Shown: positions 12,712 to 23,714, numbered from the stretch's first letter. The stretch: 64,000 bases of DNA from Arvicola amphibius (GCF_903992535.2 NC_052052.2:16202652-16266651); one strand, 5' to 3'. The notes: generated by a model not told the origin, from the letters alone. Numbers and translations: made by a program.

Positions 12712-12780
12712 GTTGGGATAAATCCAGGGCCATGTGCATATTAGGCACACTCTCTACCAACTGAGCTGTAATTTCAGCTC
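12712..12780 (-). mobile_element. ID-like SINE, reverse
   Basis: ATCCAGGGCCATGTGCATAT through CTACCAACTGAGCTG is a reversed tRNA-like ID core. Confidence 0.6.
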
Positions 12781-12837
12781 CTGTGGCTTTCAGCCCCTGT
12801 GGTTCTTTTAACATTTTACCATCTCAAAAAAAAACCC

Positions 12838-12985
12838 TAGCCGGGCGGTGGTGGCGCACGCCTTTAATCCCAGCACTTGGGAGGCAGAGGCAGGCGGATC
12901 TCTGAGTTCGAGGCCAGCCAGGTCTACAAGAGCTAGTTCCAGGACAGGCTCTAGAAACTACAGGGAAACCCTGTCTCGAAAAACC
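12838..12985 (+). mobile_element. B1 SINE, full length
   Basis: GCCGGGCGGTGGTGGCGCAC to CCCTGTCTCGAAAAACC, near consensus, with A-rich flanks resembling a target duplication. Confidence 0.95.
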
Positions 12986-13040
12986 AAAAAACACACAAAA
13001 AAAAACCTAAAACTAGGTTAGCTATAAAACCTATATTCTC

Positions 13041-13231
13041 GGGGGCTGGAGAGATGGCTCAGTGGTTAACAGCATTGCCTGCTCTTCCAAAAGGTCCTGA
13101 GTTCAATTCCAAGCAACCACATGGTGGCTCACAACCATCTTTAATGGGGTCCAGTGCCCTCTTCTGGCCTGCAGGCATACAGACAGACAGAACATTGTAT
13201 ACATAATAAATAAATAAATATCTTTTTTAAA
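13041..13231 (+). mobile_element. B2 SINE with target-site duplication
   Basis: Full B2 ending in (TAAA)n. AAAACCTATATTCTC flanks it exactly at 13,026-13,040 and 13,232-13,246. Confidence 0.97.
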
Positions 13232-13453
13232 AAAACCTATATTCTCAGAAACACTTCTCCAAAATCAAAACAAACAAATAACAAAAATGTTAGCCTCAGA
13301 TCACCCAAGAAGCACCATGTGGCCTCCCAGTTTATAGTCTATCCACCAAACTGCAGAGCCGTGGAGGGCAGAGAATGGTATAAAAGCTGAAAGGGGGAAA
13401 AGATCTCAGTGTGACCAAACAGAAGAAAAGGGCACACAAAGGCACTGGAAGTG

Positions 13454-13815
13454 TGATGTGGGATTCCCCTCTGTATGCTATGAATACCACTGGTTAATAA
13501 AGAAACTGTCTTGGGCCTGCCCAGGGAATAGAGGTAGGCGGGGGGGGGGGGGGGGGGTGTTAAAAACTGAATGCTGGGAGAAAGGAGAGAGTCGAGAAGA
13601 GGTCATGAGGTCCTGCCAGAGACAGACCTGCCCGGTGAGCCATAGCCGCGTGGCGATGGAGATGGGTTGAACTGGTATGTAGGAGCTGGCCAGTGGGAGG
13701 CTGGCCAAGCAGTGATTTAAATAGTATGGTTTCTGTGTGATTATTTCGGAGGCTGAGCAGCCGGGAACCAACAAGCCCCTCCAAAAACAAAAGTGGGGCG
13801 AGTAAGAAGTGACAC
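13454..13815 (+). mobile_element. Solo ERV LTR, cricetid family, forward
   Basis: It begins TGTGATGTGGGATTCCCCTC and contains a TAATAAAGAAACTG polyadenylation-like segment and the GGTTTCTGTGTGATTATTTC segment. No internal retroviral sequence is attached. An 18-base G run at 13,540-13,557 has grown within it. The family resembles LTRs I associate with the mys/ERV2 group; the subfamily name is uncertain. Confidence 0.65.
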
Positions 13816-14059
13816 TGCAAGGTGAGTGTGCCTGGGCAGCCCGCGGAAAGTCACAAAGAAGCATCCAGAACACACAGGATACAAAGGACTTTAAGGCACC
13901 TTGATCCATTCAGAGAACTATCACATCCTCTGATACAGGACCAGCTGCTCCACAGGGTACAGCTGTGGGGAGGGGCATGAGAAGAAACAGGATTGCACTG
14001 GATACCTCTGGTTTTCTACAGAATACTTCAGAATTCAAGACCTGCCCCCCCCCCCTTTT

Positions 14060-14212
14060 TTTTGGTCTTTCAAGACAGGGTTTCTCTGTGTTAACAGTCC
14101 TAGCTGTTCTGGAACTCACTTTGTAGACCAGGCTGGCCTTGAACTCACTGAGATCTACCTACCTCTACCTCCCAAGTGCTGATATTGAAGGTGTGCACCA
14201 CTACTGCCCAGC
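14060..14212 (-). mobile_element. B1 SINE, reverse
   Basis: It follows a C12T8 junction at 14,043-14,062 and ends CTACTGCCCAGC. Confidence 0.92.
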
Positions 14213-14249
14213 TAAGGTGTGCTTTTTGAAAAGGAAAAAAAAAAAGGTT

Positions 14250-14335
14250 TATGTGCATGGGTGTTTCGCCAACTATACACATCTGTGTACCATGTACATG
14301 CAGTGCCCATAGAGGCCTGAAGAGGGCACCACCCA
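14250..14335 (-). mobile_element. B3 SINE tail fragment, reverse
   Basis: TTTATGTGCATGGGTGTTTC and GAAGAGGGCACC are diagnostic; the head half is absent. Confidence 0.65.
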
Positions 14336-14399
14336 CCACCTAGCCTACTAGTATATTTTCCTACTGCTTTCTCTCCCCCAAAATTTATAAACTATACAA

Positions 14400-14480
14400 A
14401 GATAAATACTGTGTGTCATTTACCACTGTATCCAATGCCTAGAATACTGTGTGGCATACAAAAGGTAGTCAATAAATATT
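14400..14480 (+). mobile_element. L2 3' end, ancient
   Basis: CAATGCCTAGAATACTGTG and AGTCAATAAATATTA follow the L2 terminal pattern. Confidence 0.55.
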
Positions 14481-14779
14481 AACCATACAAAGAATGCACT
14501 TGTTCACTCTTACCCAACACTGCAGTTCTCCTCAAGGATATTAGAACTGTTTTCTACGTGTCTATTTCCCATATTTCCCACAGCACCTAACAGATTGAAT
14601 GTATGAGAATGACTAGTTTTTAACTGCTGAGCCAAGAAAGACTTCCCTGTTCTAGTCCTCCAACTTGTTGGCATCTTTAAATCAACAAACACTTATTAGG
14701 TACCTACTATAAGCGAAGCATTATTCACTATCTACCATAAGGCAAGTCAGGCTCCATTCTAGTTTTGTTGTTGTTGTTT

Positions 14780-14960
14780 TAAGATTTGTTTTTGTGTACA
14801 TTGGTGTTTTGCCTGTATGTATGTCTATATGAGACTGCCAGGTCCTCTGAAACTGGAGTTAAGACAGTTATGAACTGCTATGTGGTTGCTTGGAATTGAA
14901 CCCAGGTCCTCTTGCAGAGCGGCCAGTGTTCTTAACTCCTAAGCCATCTCTCCAGTCCCC
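14780..14960 (-). mobile_element. B3 SINE, reverse
   Basis: TTAAGATTTGTTTTTGTGTA through AAGCCATCTCTCCAGTCCCC. Confidence 0.85.
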
Positions 14961-15039
14961 TGTATAACTGATTTTTAAAAATTTTTAATTCATCTCCCTC
15001 ATTGATTTTTGTTTGTTTGTTTGTTTGTTTAGATTTTAC

Positions 15040-15105
15040 AGAGCTGGGAATCAGAGAGCTTTATGTATAATAGGAAAGTGCTCTACCACTCAGCCCTCAG
15101 CCCTG
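15040..15105 (-). mobile_element. ID-like SINE, reverse
   Basis: GAAAGTGCTCTACCACTCAG matches the reversed ID A box. Confidence 0.55.
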
Positions 15106-15276
15106 GTATTCTAAAAGATCTAATACTTGAATCTAAGACAAGGAAGCCCTGAACCTTCTCCTAATCCCAGACTAGTGATTTCACATTTTACTGACCAATG
15201 GAATGTAAATTGTTATTACTATCTGCAGGGCACCACTTAAACACAGTGGTAGTTTTTTTATGTCAAGAGACCACAG

Positions 15277-15468
15277 GGAGGGGCTGGAGAGATGGCTCAG
15301 TGGTTAAGAGCACTAGCTGCTCTTCCAGAAGTCCTGAGTTCAATTCCCAGCAACCACATGGTGGCTCACAACCATCTGTAATGAGGTCTGGTGCCCTCTT
15401 CTGGCGTGCGGGCATACCTGGAAGCAGAATATTGTATACATAATAAATAAATCTATAAAAAAAAAAAA
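15277..15468 (+). mobile_element. B2 SINE with target-site duplication
   Basis: Near-consensus B2. AAGAGACCACAG flanks it at 15,265-15,276 and 15,469-15,480. Confidence 0.97.
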
Positions 15469-15539
15469 AAGAGACCACAGTGAGTACTTTATAGTCCAAT
15501 TACACCAGTATCTCTTTAGTTGCTGTACTTCCTCTCTTA

Positions 15540-15700
15540 TTAAAGATTTATTTTATGTGTATGAGTGTTTGGCCTACCGTGCATGTCTATGCATCATGTG
15601 CATTCGGTGAAAACAGGACAGAGAAAGGAATCTGATCACCTGGAACTGGAGTTACAGACAGTTGTGAGCAAATGCTGAAGCTATCCTCCAGCACCTAATT
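15540..15700 (-). mobile_element. B3 SINE, reverse
   Basis: TAAAGATTTATTTTATGTG and ACCTGGAACTGGAGTTACAG are clear; the head is degraded. Confidence 0.8.
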
Positions 15701-15782
15701 ATTGTACTTTCAAAGAATACTTAAAAAGTCAAAACTGACATTCCTAAGAAATCTGGAGGCATTTGGACTGAGGAACTTTTTT

Positions 15783-15905
15783 CTTTTTCTTTTGAGACAT
15801 GGTTTCTCTGTGTAGCCCTGTAACTCACTCACTTTGTAGACCAGGCTGGACTTGAACTCAGAGATCACCTGCTAGGATTAAAGGTGTGCACCACTATGCC
15901 TGACA
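15783..15905 (-). mobile_element. B1 SINE, reverse, with internal loss
   Basis: GAGACATGGTTTCTCTGTGT and ATTAAAGGTGTGCACCACTA are present, with some of the middle missing. Confidence 0.8.
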
Positions 15906-16498
15906 CTCTTTTTCTAGGTGTATTAATATAGTAGTTGTAGTTGATGGCCTTCATACTAGAGGTTACACATCTAAAGTTGTTCAGAACAACAACAAAATTT
16001 TTAAACTTTCCCAGTGAGGGTGACTTTCAATACAGGTTTAATATATAACTAGACTATAACTGATTCAGAGAATACTAAGACGACTCGGAAAACATTAAAA
16101 CGTAAGAAATATTGACAAAAGGAGTAAGGAATAGGAAAACCTTCTCAAGGCCAAAACAACTAACAGGACCAAGTTCATTCTTCCTGAGCAGGAAACCTAA
16201 ACCACAGAACTGCAGTGACAAACGTAACTGAAAGAGATTTTGTAAACACAAAGATTTGAAAGTACAACTCAGTTATTACTGCTGTTGTTACTTAAGCATG
16301 CGTTAACAACTTTAATCAGAGTTACCAAAGTAATAAATAACTCATTTAGGCAAAGACTATCAAAGGACAATAAAGGCATTTGGTTAGGACTAGAATTGAC
16401 TCCAAGTCATTCCAGATTTCTTAAAGGGAGTAGGTACCTTTATAAAGCAGGGATCAAACAGACTGACACAGACTGCCTTTATATGACAAAAAAAAAAA

Positions 16499-16648
16499 CA
16501 CGTGGTGGCACACATCTTTAATACCAGCACTAGGGAGGCAGAGGCAGGCAAATCTCTGTGAGTTTGAGGCCAGCCTGGTCTACAAAGAGAGCTCCAGGAC
16601 AGGCCGTACTGTTACAGAGAAACCCTTCTTCAAAAAACCAAAAAGGGA
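16499..16648 (+). mobile_element. B1 SINE
   Basis: GTGGTGGCACACATCTTTAA through a CAAAAAACCAAAAAGGG tail that seeds the adjacent pentamer array. Confidence 0.9.
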
Positions 16649-16650
16649 AA

Positions 16651-16820
16651 AGAGAAGAGAAGAGAAGAGAAGAGAAGAGAAGAGAAGAGAAGAGAAGAGA
16701 AGAGAAGAGAAGAGAAGAGAAGAGAAGAGAAGAGAAGAGAAGAGAAGAGAAGAGCAGAGCAGAGCAGAGCAGAGCAGAGCAGAGCAGAGCAGAGCAGAGC
16801 AGAGCAGAGCAGAGCAGAGC
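16651..16820 (+). repeat. Two-phase pentanucleotide array, (AGAGA)20 then (AGAGC)14
   Basis: Twenty perfect AGAGA units (16,651-16,750) switch sharply to fourteen perfect AGAGC units (16,751-16,820). Open frames on both strands across it are periodic artefacts. Confidence 0.98.
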
Positions 16821-17004
16821 ACACAGCAACATCATAATCTCCTCACCCAAAGTTTCCCTGTTATCTAAATGTGAGAAAACAATAAGCTAAATCCAGTTTA
16901 TGGGACAACTGACCTGGACTCTTAAAAACAAAATGCTGCTAAAGAGACACACCAAAGTTTGAGAAGGTTTGAGATCAGGGATCTAAAAGCTCAAGTTTTA
17001 TTGG

Positions 17005-17138
17005 AGCAGGGTCTCATTCTGCAGCCCATGCTGATCTAGAATTCAAAATGTAGTTTAGACTGGTTTCAAACTCACTGCTATCCTCCTGTATCAGCTTCCC
17101 AAGTACTAGTTTACAGGGATAAGCCACCACGCCCAGCT
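17005..17138 (-). mobile_element. Old B1-like SINE, reverse
   Basis: AGCAGGGTCTCATTCTG and GATAAGCCACCACGCCCAGC are recognisable. Confidence 0.65.
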
Positions 17139-17219
17139 GGATTCAACTTTATCCCCACTACACTATACTGTTATTTCTTTTCAGTCTGAAATGAAAATGA
17201 GATAAATCACACAGCTCGA

Positions 17220-17410
17220 GGCTCTGGAGTCAGAAAGCAGACACACAGTGTGTCATTTAGTAACAACACGTTCAGGTCACCTGACTGTGCCTCAGTGTCC
17301 TCATATATAGAGATAATACCCATACCACAGAGATTTACAAACTAAGTTCATGACAAATGCAGCACAGTGGCTAGCACATGGTAAGCGCTAAGCAAATACC
17401 TCTCGTAATT
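17220..17410 (+). mobile_element. MIR SINE, ancient
   Basis: CTGACTGTGCCTCAGTGTCC and GGCTAGCACATGGTAAGCG occur in MIR order. Confidence 0.75.
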
Positions 17411-17574
17411 GCTGTTTTACTCTTGGCCCTCTTATCCATTTGCCATGTAAACAAGCATCTAAAAACTTTTGCTCCAAAGCAATCAATTCATCCTGGATAG
17501 GTATATGTGCACTGGGTTTCAAATATTAGCATCTCCAGTCCCTGCTACTATTTTTCAATTTTGTTTGCTTGCTT

Positions 17575-17650
17575 GTTTTGGTCAGTGTTGGAGATGAAAC
17601 CCAGGGCTCCATAAGGTTACACAAATCATCACTGAGCTACACACCACCCC
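17575..17650 (-). mobile_element. ID-like SINE, reverse
   Basis: AAACCCAGGGCTCC through CACTGAGCTACACACC. Confidence 0.55.
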
Positions 17651-17779
17651 CTTAAATATTGCCTGCCTGCTTATATGCTAAGAACTATTTATATATTTTC
17701 TAGTGATGTTACAATATATACAATACTGCTGTTTATATTTGCATCTTTCACTCACAGCTTTTTTATATCTTTTTAACTT

Positions 17780-18001
17780 TTTTAAGATTTACTTTAGATT
17801 ACTTACATATGAGTGTTTGTCTACATGAATATCTGTATATCACGTGCATGCCTGGTTCTCAAAGAGGCCAGAAGAGGGAGTTAGATCCCCAGGAACTAGA
17901 GTTATTGACAGCTGTGAGTTGTCATACAGATGCTGGGATCTGAGCCTGGATTATTCCAAGGTCAGTAAGTGCTCTTAAACACTAAATCATCTCTACAGCC
18001 C
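17780..18001 (-). mobile_element. B3 SINE, reverse, near full length
   Basis: TTTAAGATTTACTTTAGATT through AAATCATCTCTACAGCCCC. Confidence 0.85.
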
Positions 18002-18053
18002 CTTTCTTATATTCTTACATGTTAAAATACTACTGCAAACTCATCTCTTAGAA

Positions 18054-18252
18054 CAGTGGTTCTCAACCTGTGTGTTGTAACCTCTCTGGGGTCACATATC
18101 AGATATCCTGCATATCAGATATTTATATTAAATTCATAACAACAGTAAAATTACAGTTATGAAGTAGTAATGAAATAAGTTTATAGTTGGGGGTTACCAC
18201 ATGAGGAACTGTATTAAAGGGCCACAGCATTAGAAAGATTGAGAACCACTAC
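18054..18252 (-). mobile_element. URR1-type hAT transposon remnant
   Basis: The ends CAGTGGTTCTCAACCTG and TTGAGAACCACTA form inverted termini, and the TACAGTTATGAAGTAG core matches the rodent URR1 family. An imperfect 8-base duplication (CTTAGAAC / CTCAGAAC) flanks it, as hAT elements produce. Confidence 0.85.
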
Positions 18253-18276
18253 CTCAGAACAAATTCAGTTTTTAAT

Positions 18277-18456
18277 TTTTTTAAAATATTTATTATGTAT
18301 ACAATATTCTGTCTGTGTGTATGCCTGCAGGCCAGAAGAGGGCACCAGACCTCATTACAGATGGTTGTGGGCCACCATGTGGTTGCTGGGAATTGAACTC
18401 AGGACCTTCGGAAGAGTAGGCAAAGCTCTTAACCTCTGAGCCATCTCTCCAGCCCA
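18277..18456 (-). mobile_element. B2 SINE, reverse
   Basis: ATATTTATTATGTATACAAT through GAGCCATCTCTCCAGCCC. Confidence 0.95.
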
Positions 18457-18460
18457 GATT

Positions 18461-19370
18461 TTTTACATAATCTTTTTATTGATTCTTTGGGAATTTCACA
18501 TCATGCACCCCAATCCCACTTATTTTCGAGTCCTTCCATATCCACCCTCCACCCTTGTAACACCCAAAAGAAAATAAAAATTTTAAATTTGTATTTTAAA
18601 GAAAGAAGAAAGAAATGTCTCAGGCCTGCTCCTCTATCAATCGTAGCCTTCTCTACATCAGCCACAGCTGTCATGTCTCCAGTTCCGCTGTACTTGTACC
18701 AATCCTTCATTTGTGCACCTCTCCACCACATAGTCCTTCACGGACAAACAGCTTTACTTGCAAATGTTCATTGGTTTGGTTCAAAGCCTCTGGCTTCTGC
18801 TACACCATCAATACTGGATTCTCACCAAAACTCCTCTAGGATGTCCTGCTGTTGCCTTGTGGCTGTGGATCCACAGGCCTGGCTCCATCACACACTCCAG
18901 CAGCTCAGATGGAGTAGATGCTGGTGGGGGAGGGGGAAACTCAAGGCCCTGGTTAGTAGCTGAGTTGGTCAGCCCAGGTCTTCACCAGAGCTGCAGCCCT
19001 CCCCAGAGGGGTGGAGCCTGCTCTCCCAAGCTCAGCCCTGCAGCTGCTGCAGACTGGAGGGCAGGACTAGCTCAGCACAACACTTAGCCATTAACGCGGA
19101 TTTATGTCGCAGCCCAGACCATGGGCACCCACATGGCCTTTGGTGGTAACACAGGCCATAACATCAAAACAGACCCTAGCCACAGTAGGACCATGGAGCC
19201 AGACATGGCCTTTGGCAGCAGCCCGGGCAGGACATCACCACGGCCTCCAGTGGCAGTGCAGGATCCTCACTGCCATCACATCTCCAATCTCACCTCTCTC
19301 CAGCGCACGAACTTCCACGATTCTCTTTCTCTCCCATCTCTCCATCACATATTTGTTCATCATAGTGATG
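18461..19370 (-). mobile_element. Probable rodent L1 3'-region fragment, reverse
   Basis: TTTTTATTGATTCTTTGGG and CACATCATGCACCCCAATCC begin a block I recognise from rodent L1 tails, continuing through a GC-richer segment with repeated ACATGGCCTTTGG phrases at 19,133 and 19,206. Overlapping open frames here are not conserved genes. The exact subfamily is uncertain. Confidence 0.55.
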
Positions 19371-19726
19371 CTCATGGAGCTAGGGATTGGTTTTGATTTT
19401 ATTATTTATTTTGGGAGTACTGGGGACCCAGTTTAATTCCTAACATATGTTAGAGAAGGGTTTGACCATTGAGCTCATACCCCAGTCAAATTCACATTTC
19501 TGATTTGATTAGTACAGTAACCATGCAAGTCACTATATTCATCTCAGGGAGACACCTACAAGATGTTATCTTCTTAGAAATCATTTATTCAGCCAGATAT
19601 GGTAGGAATGCCTTTGATTCCAGAACTCAGAAAGAAGAGGCTTATTCATCCAAAAAAGACTCACTTTGCATGTGAGTGAGAATACATAGGAAATGTTGAA
19701 AAGAAAGATTAAGAATCTGGGATTTG

Positions 19727-19935
19727 AGGCTGGAGACATGGCTCAACAGTTAAAATCATCAGCTGGTGGACCTGAGTTCAATTCCCAACACACCAGGTGG
19801 TTTGCAACCACCTGTAACTCCTACTCCAGTAGATTCTGACTCTTCTGCCTTCTCTAAACACCTGTACTCATGTATATACCTACTTATCACACACATGCAC
19901 ACACCACATACATTCACTTTAAAATAATAAAAAAA
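19727..19935 (+). mobile_element. B3/B4 SINE
   Basis: GGCTGGAGACATGGCTCAAC through a CA-rich tail ending in AATAATAAAAAAATG. Confidence 0.85.
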
Positions 19936-20411
19936 TGAAGTGTAAAGAAGTGGGTCTGAGCTTTCTAACATTAAGCCAATTTCAGTAAACAGAATTTGTG
20001 AGTAATTTTCAATTATAAAAATGAAGATAGGTAAGTTGGAAGAACTGTGTAACTACAGAGTACAGCTTGAACGGAAAGACATAACAAGCAAATTTTGGAC
20101 ACCACAAACATTACGTCTTCAGTACTACGCAGCCCAATGTTTCCAAGGGGAATGATCTTCAAAAATCACTTTCCCAGAAACTGGACCCTGAAACAGTCTT
20201 TAATTTGCCAAGAGTAGGAATTTGCTGAACTATCAACAGTTTGTTTATGTCTGTTTGTTTGTTTGTTGAACTAGACATTTGTTTTTAATCAAGATTTGTT
20301 CAAAGTCCCACAAAAAGAAGAAACATTATCCAAAAGATAAACAAAAGCCATATGACTAGAACTTAGAGTTGCAGATTATATTTTTGTAAACCTCCCTTTC
20401 ATACACATACA

Positions 20412-20640
20412 GAAGTGGTCTTCAGCCTTCCTAATGCTGCGACCCCTTAATACAGTTCTTTGTGTTGTAATGAGCCAACTATAAAATTACTTTCATTGCT
20501 ACTTCATAACTGTAATTTTGTTATTATTATAAATCATAAGTAGACATCTGATATGGAGACGGTCTTGGGCGACCCCTGTGAATGGGACATTAGAGTTCTC
20601 AAAGGGATTGTGACCCACAGGATGAGAATCACAAACAATG
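20412..20640 (+). mobile_element. URR1-type hAT transposon remnant, opposite orientation to 18,054
   Basis: GCCTTCCTAATGCTGCGACC, CTACTTCATAACTGTAATTT and TGACCCACAGGATGAGAATC are the URR1 landmarks in forward order. Confidence 0.85.
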
Positions 20641-20834
20641 CGAGCTAACATTTGGATAGAATGCTACCAATTTGAAACACTGTCTAATCAGTTATCTCAG
20701 CTGATCCACTCTTTATTCCTATTTATATATGCCTAATCCAAAGTTGGTTTAAAAAAAAAAAGAAGAATATGGGCTTTGGAATAGAGTGCTCTCAACGCCA
20801 AACTCTAACACTTCCTCCACACTCCACAGGCTTT

Positions 20835-20985
20835 TTTTTTTTTTGGACAGGGTTTCTCTGTAGTTTTGAAGCTTTTACTGGAACTAGCTCTTGTAGACCA
20901 GGCTGGCCTCACATTCACAGAGATCCACCTGCTTCTGCCTACCAAATGCTAGGATTAAAGGCATGCGTCACCACCACCTGGTTTA
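20835..20985 (-). mobile_element. B1 SINE, reverse
   Basis: GACAGGGTTTCTCTGTAG through GCGTCACCACCACCTGG. Confidence 0.92.
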
Positions 20986-21080
20986 AAATGTGTAGCCCAG
21001 GCTGGTCTCGAACTCCTGATCCTCTTGCCTCTGCCTCCTTCAGTAAATCTTACCAGCATGCTCCACCACAACCAGCTTAC
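20986..21080 (-). mobile_element. Second B1 fragment, reverse, adjoining the first
   Basis: TGTAGCCCAGGCTGGTCTCG and CCACCACAACCAGC show an older B1 lacking its tail. Confidence 0.75.
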
Positions 21081-21390
21081 AGGCATTTCTGAAACCTCTA
21101 CCAGCTTCACTTTTCTCATCTATAAAACAGGGACAATGGACCTATGTAATGAGGCAGTTTTAAGATTCAAGTCTTAAACATGCTGAGTAGCCATCACACA
21201 GTAGGTTCTAAAGAAATGGTAAATATATAACATACTGCAGTGTCAAAAGTGGAGAATGATTTAATGAATATCATAAACTAAGTAATCAAGCTGAACCCAA
21301 ATGTTACTGCTATACTGCTGCTAACAGACACAGGACAAATTCTGGGACATGAACAAAGAAGAGAGAGACACCAACCCACCCAGATCTGAA

Positions 21391-21605
21391 AGAGAGAGCT
21401 CAGCCATTAACCATGCTTGCTGTTCTTTCCAGAGGACCTGTGCTAGATTCCCAGCACCGACATGGAAGCTTACAGCAGTCTATAGCTTCAGTTCCAGAGA
21501 ATCTGACACCCTCTTCTGGCTTCCATGGGTACTGGGTATGTATATGGTGCACAGACATACATTCAGGTAAAACATCTATATACATAAATAAAATTTATAT
21601 TTAAA
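21391..21605 (+). mobile_element. B3 SINE
   Basis: GAGCTCAGCCATTAACCATG, TTCCCAGCACCGACATGG and the ACATAAATAAAATTTA tail. Confidence 0.85.
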
Positions 21606-21611
21606 AATCCT

Positions 21612-22137
21612 AAAATAAAAAATGCATCCCCAGGGACCAAACATTAGGCTGAGCTCAGGGAATCCTGTAGAAGGAGAGGAAGAATTATAAGAGTCAGAGG
21701 GGCCAAGATACCCTAAGAAAATAGCCAAAGAATCAACTAAGCAGGGCTTATAGGGACTCACAGAGACTTAGCTGACAATCAGGGAGCCTGTATGGCTAAC
21801 TTCTTTGCATATATGTTATGGTTGTGTAGCTTGGGGTTCCTGTAGAACTACTAACAGTGGAAGCGGGGCTCTCTGAATCTTTTGCCTGCTTTGGGACCCT
21901 TTTCCTCTTACTGGGTTGCCTCGTCCAACCTTACTATGTGGGGATTGTGCCTACTTTTATTATAACGATATGTCATGTTTGCTTGACATCCCTGGAGGCC
22001 TGCCTTTTCTCTGAAGGGAGAGGAGGAAGAGTGGCTCTGGGGAAGAGGGGATGTGGAAGGGAGGGACTGAGGGAAGAGGAGGGAAGGGAAACTACAGTTG
22101 GGATGTAATACATGAGAGAAAAATTATTTTTTTAAAA
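21612..22137 (+). mobile_element. Rodent L1 3' UTR fragment
   Basis: CCAGGGACCAAACATTAGGC, GCATATATGTTATGGTTGTG and TGGGATGTAATACATGAGAG are hallmarks of an Lx-type rodent L1 3' UTR, including its purine-rich stretch at 22,010-22,090. The element is 5'-truncated with no ORF2. Confidence 0.85.
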
Positions 22138-22235
22138 AATGCATTCATAAAATTCCTCTCTATTTGACAATCTAACAATGATTGAGGTATAAGTTCCATA
22201 ACTAAACACAAAGTTTAGAAATTTGAAATGTACTT

Positions 22236-22375
22236 TTAAGCCAAGTGGTAGTGGTACAAGTCTTCAATCCCAGCAGAAGCAGAGGCAGGCTCTGAATCCA
22301 AGGCCGGACTGGTCTACAGAGTGAGTTCCAGAACAGCCAGGGCTACACAGAGAAACCCCATCACAAAAGAAACAA
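22236..22375 (+). mobile_element. B1 SINE, old
   Basis: AGCAGAGGCAGGCTCTGAAT and CAGGGCTACACAGAGAAACC identify it. Confidence 0.8.
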
Positions 22376-22399
22376 AATAAGAAATGTTATTTTCCTAAA

Positions 22400-23690
22400 T
22401 ATAACCCCAGCAGCACAGAAACTGAGAGAAAGAATAAATGGGACCTCCTGAAACTGAAAAGCTTCTGTAAAGCAAAGGACACGGTCAACAAGACAAAATG
22501 ACAGCCTACAGAATGGGAAAAGATCTTCACTAACCCCACATCAGACAGAGGTCTGATCTCCAAAATATACAAAGAACACAAGAAATTGAACACCAAAAGA
22601 TCACATAATCCAATTTAAAAAAATGGAGGGCTGGAGAGATGGCTCAGAGGATAAGAGCACTGGCTGCTCTTCCAGGGGTCCTGAGTTCAATTCCCAGCAA
22701 CTACATGGTAGCTCACAGTACTGAGATCTGTCACCCTCTTCTGGCGTGCAGGCATACATGGAGGCAGAATGTTGTATACATAATAAATAAATCTTTAAAA
22801 AAAAATTTAAAAAATGGAGTACAGACCTAAACAGAGAACTTTCAACAAAGGAATCTAAAATGGCTGAAAGACACTTAAGGAAATGTTCAACATCCTTAGT
22901 CATCAGAGAAATGCAAATCAAAACAACTCTGAGATTCCATTTTACACCTATAAGAATGGCCAAGATCAAAAACACTGATGACAACTTATGCTGGAGAGGT
23001 TGTGGGGAAAAGAAAAACATTCTGCATTGCTGGTGAGAATGCAAGCTGGTACAACCCCTTTGGATGGCAGTGTGGCAATTTCTCAGAAAATTAGGAAACA
23101 ATCTTCCTCAAGACCCAGTATTACCACTTTTGGGTATATATCCAAAGGATGTTCAATCGTGCCACAAGGAAATGTGCTCAACTATGTTCACAGCAGCTTT
23201 AATTTGTCATAGCCAGAACCTGGGAACAACCTAAATGCCCCTCAATGAAGAATGGATAAGGAAAATGTGGGACATTTGCACAATGTACTGGATAGCAGAA
23301 AAAAATAACAGCTTGAATTTTGCAGGAAAATGGATGGAGCTAGAAAACATTATTTTGAGTGAGGTAACCCAGACACAGAAAGACAATTATCACATGTACT
23401 CCCTCATAGGTGGTTTTTAAACATAAAGCAAAGAAAGCCAGCCTACAAACCACAATCCCAGAGAATTTAGACAACAATGTGGACACTAAGAGAGACTTAC
23501 ATAGATACATAATAGATACATAGATACATAATCTACATGGGAAGTAGAAAGTAGAAAAAGACAAGATCCCCTGAGTAAATCTGGAGCATGGGGATCTAGG
23601 GGAAGATTTAAGTGAGGAGGGTGGAGAGTGGGGAGGGGAGCAGAGAAAAATGTAGAGCTCAATAAATATCAATAAAAAATGTATTTAAAA
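22400..23690 (+). mobile_element. 5'-truncated L1: ORF2 C-terminal region plus 3' UTR
   Basis: The sequence encodes, with breaks, the end of L1 ORF2 reverse-transcriptase protein: EEWIRKMWDICTM and the last residues YSLIGGF before a stop at about 23,420 correspond to the ORF2 C-terminus. Upstream blocks such as GAGAAATGCAAATCAAAACA are also typical. The following 270 bases are a 3' UTR that ends near AATAAATATCAATAAAAAATG. The ORF2 part is interrupted by a B2 at 22,628-22,805 and by frameshifts, so it is a dead copy. Confidence 0.9.
22629..22805 (+). mobile_element. B2 SINE nested in the L1
   Basis: Near-consensus B2. TTTAAAAAAATGGAG at 22,614 and TTTAAAAAATGGAG at 22,806 are its target duplication, so it entered after the L1 was in place. 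Confidence 0.95.
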
Positions 23691-23714
23691 ATGTATTTGT
23701 CAAAAACATGTATC

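Noticed and set aside
16530..16890. Charged and Leu/Ser-rich repeat proteins on both strands
   Set aside because: They are translations of a five-base microsatellite, which is open in every frame.
18487..19436. Overlapping plus-strand frames of 110 to 158 codons
   Set aside because: They lie in a block recognised as a reversed L1 tail and overlap each other in different frames.
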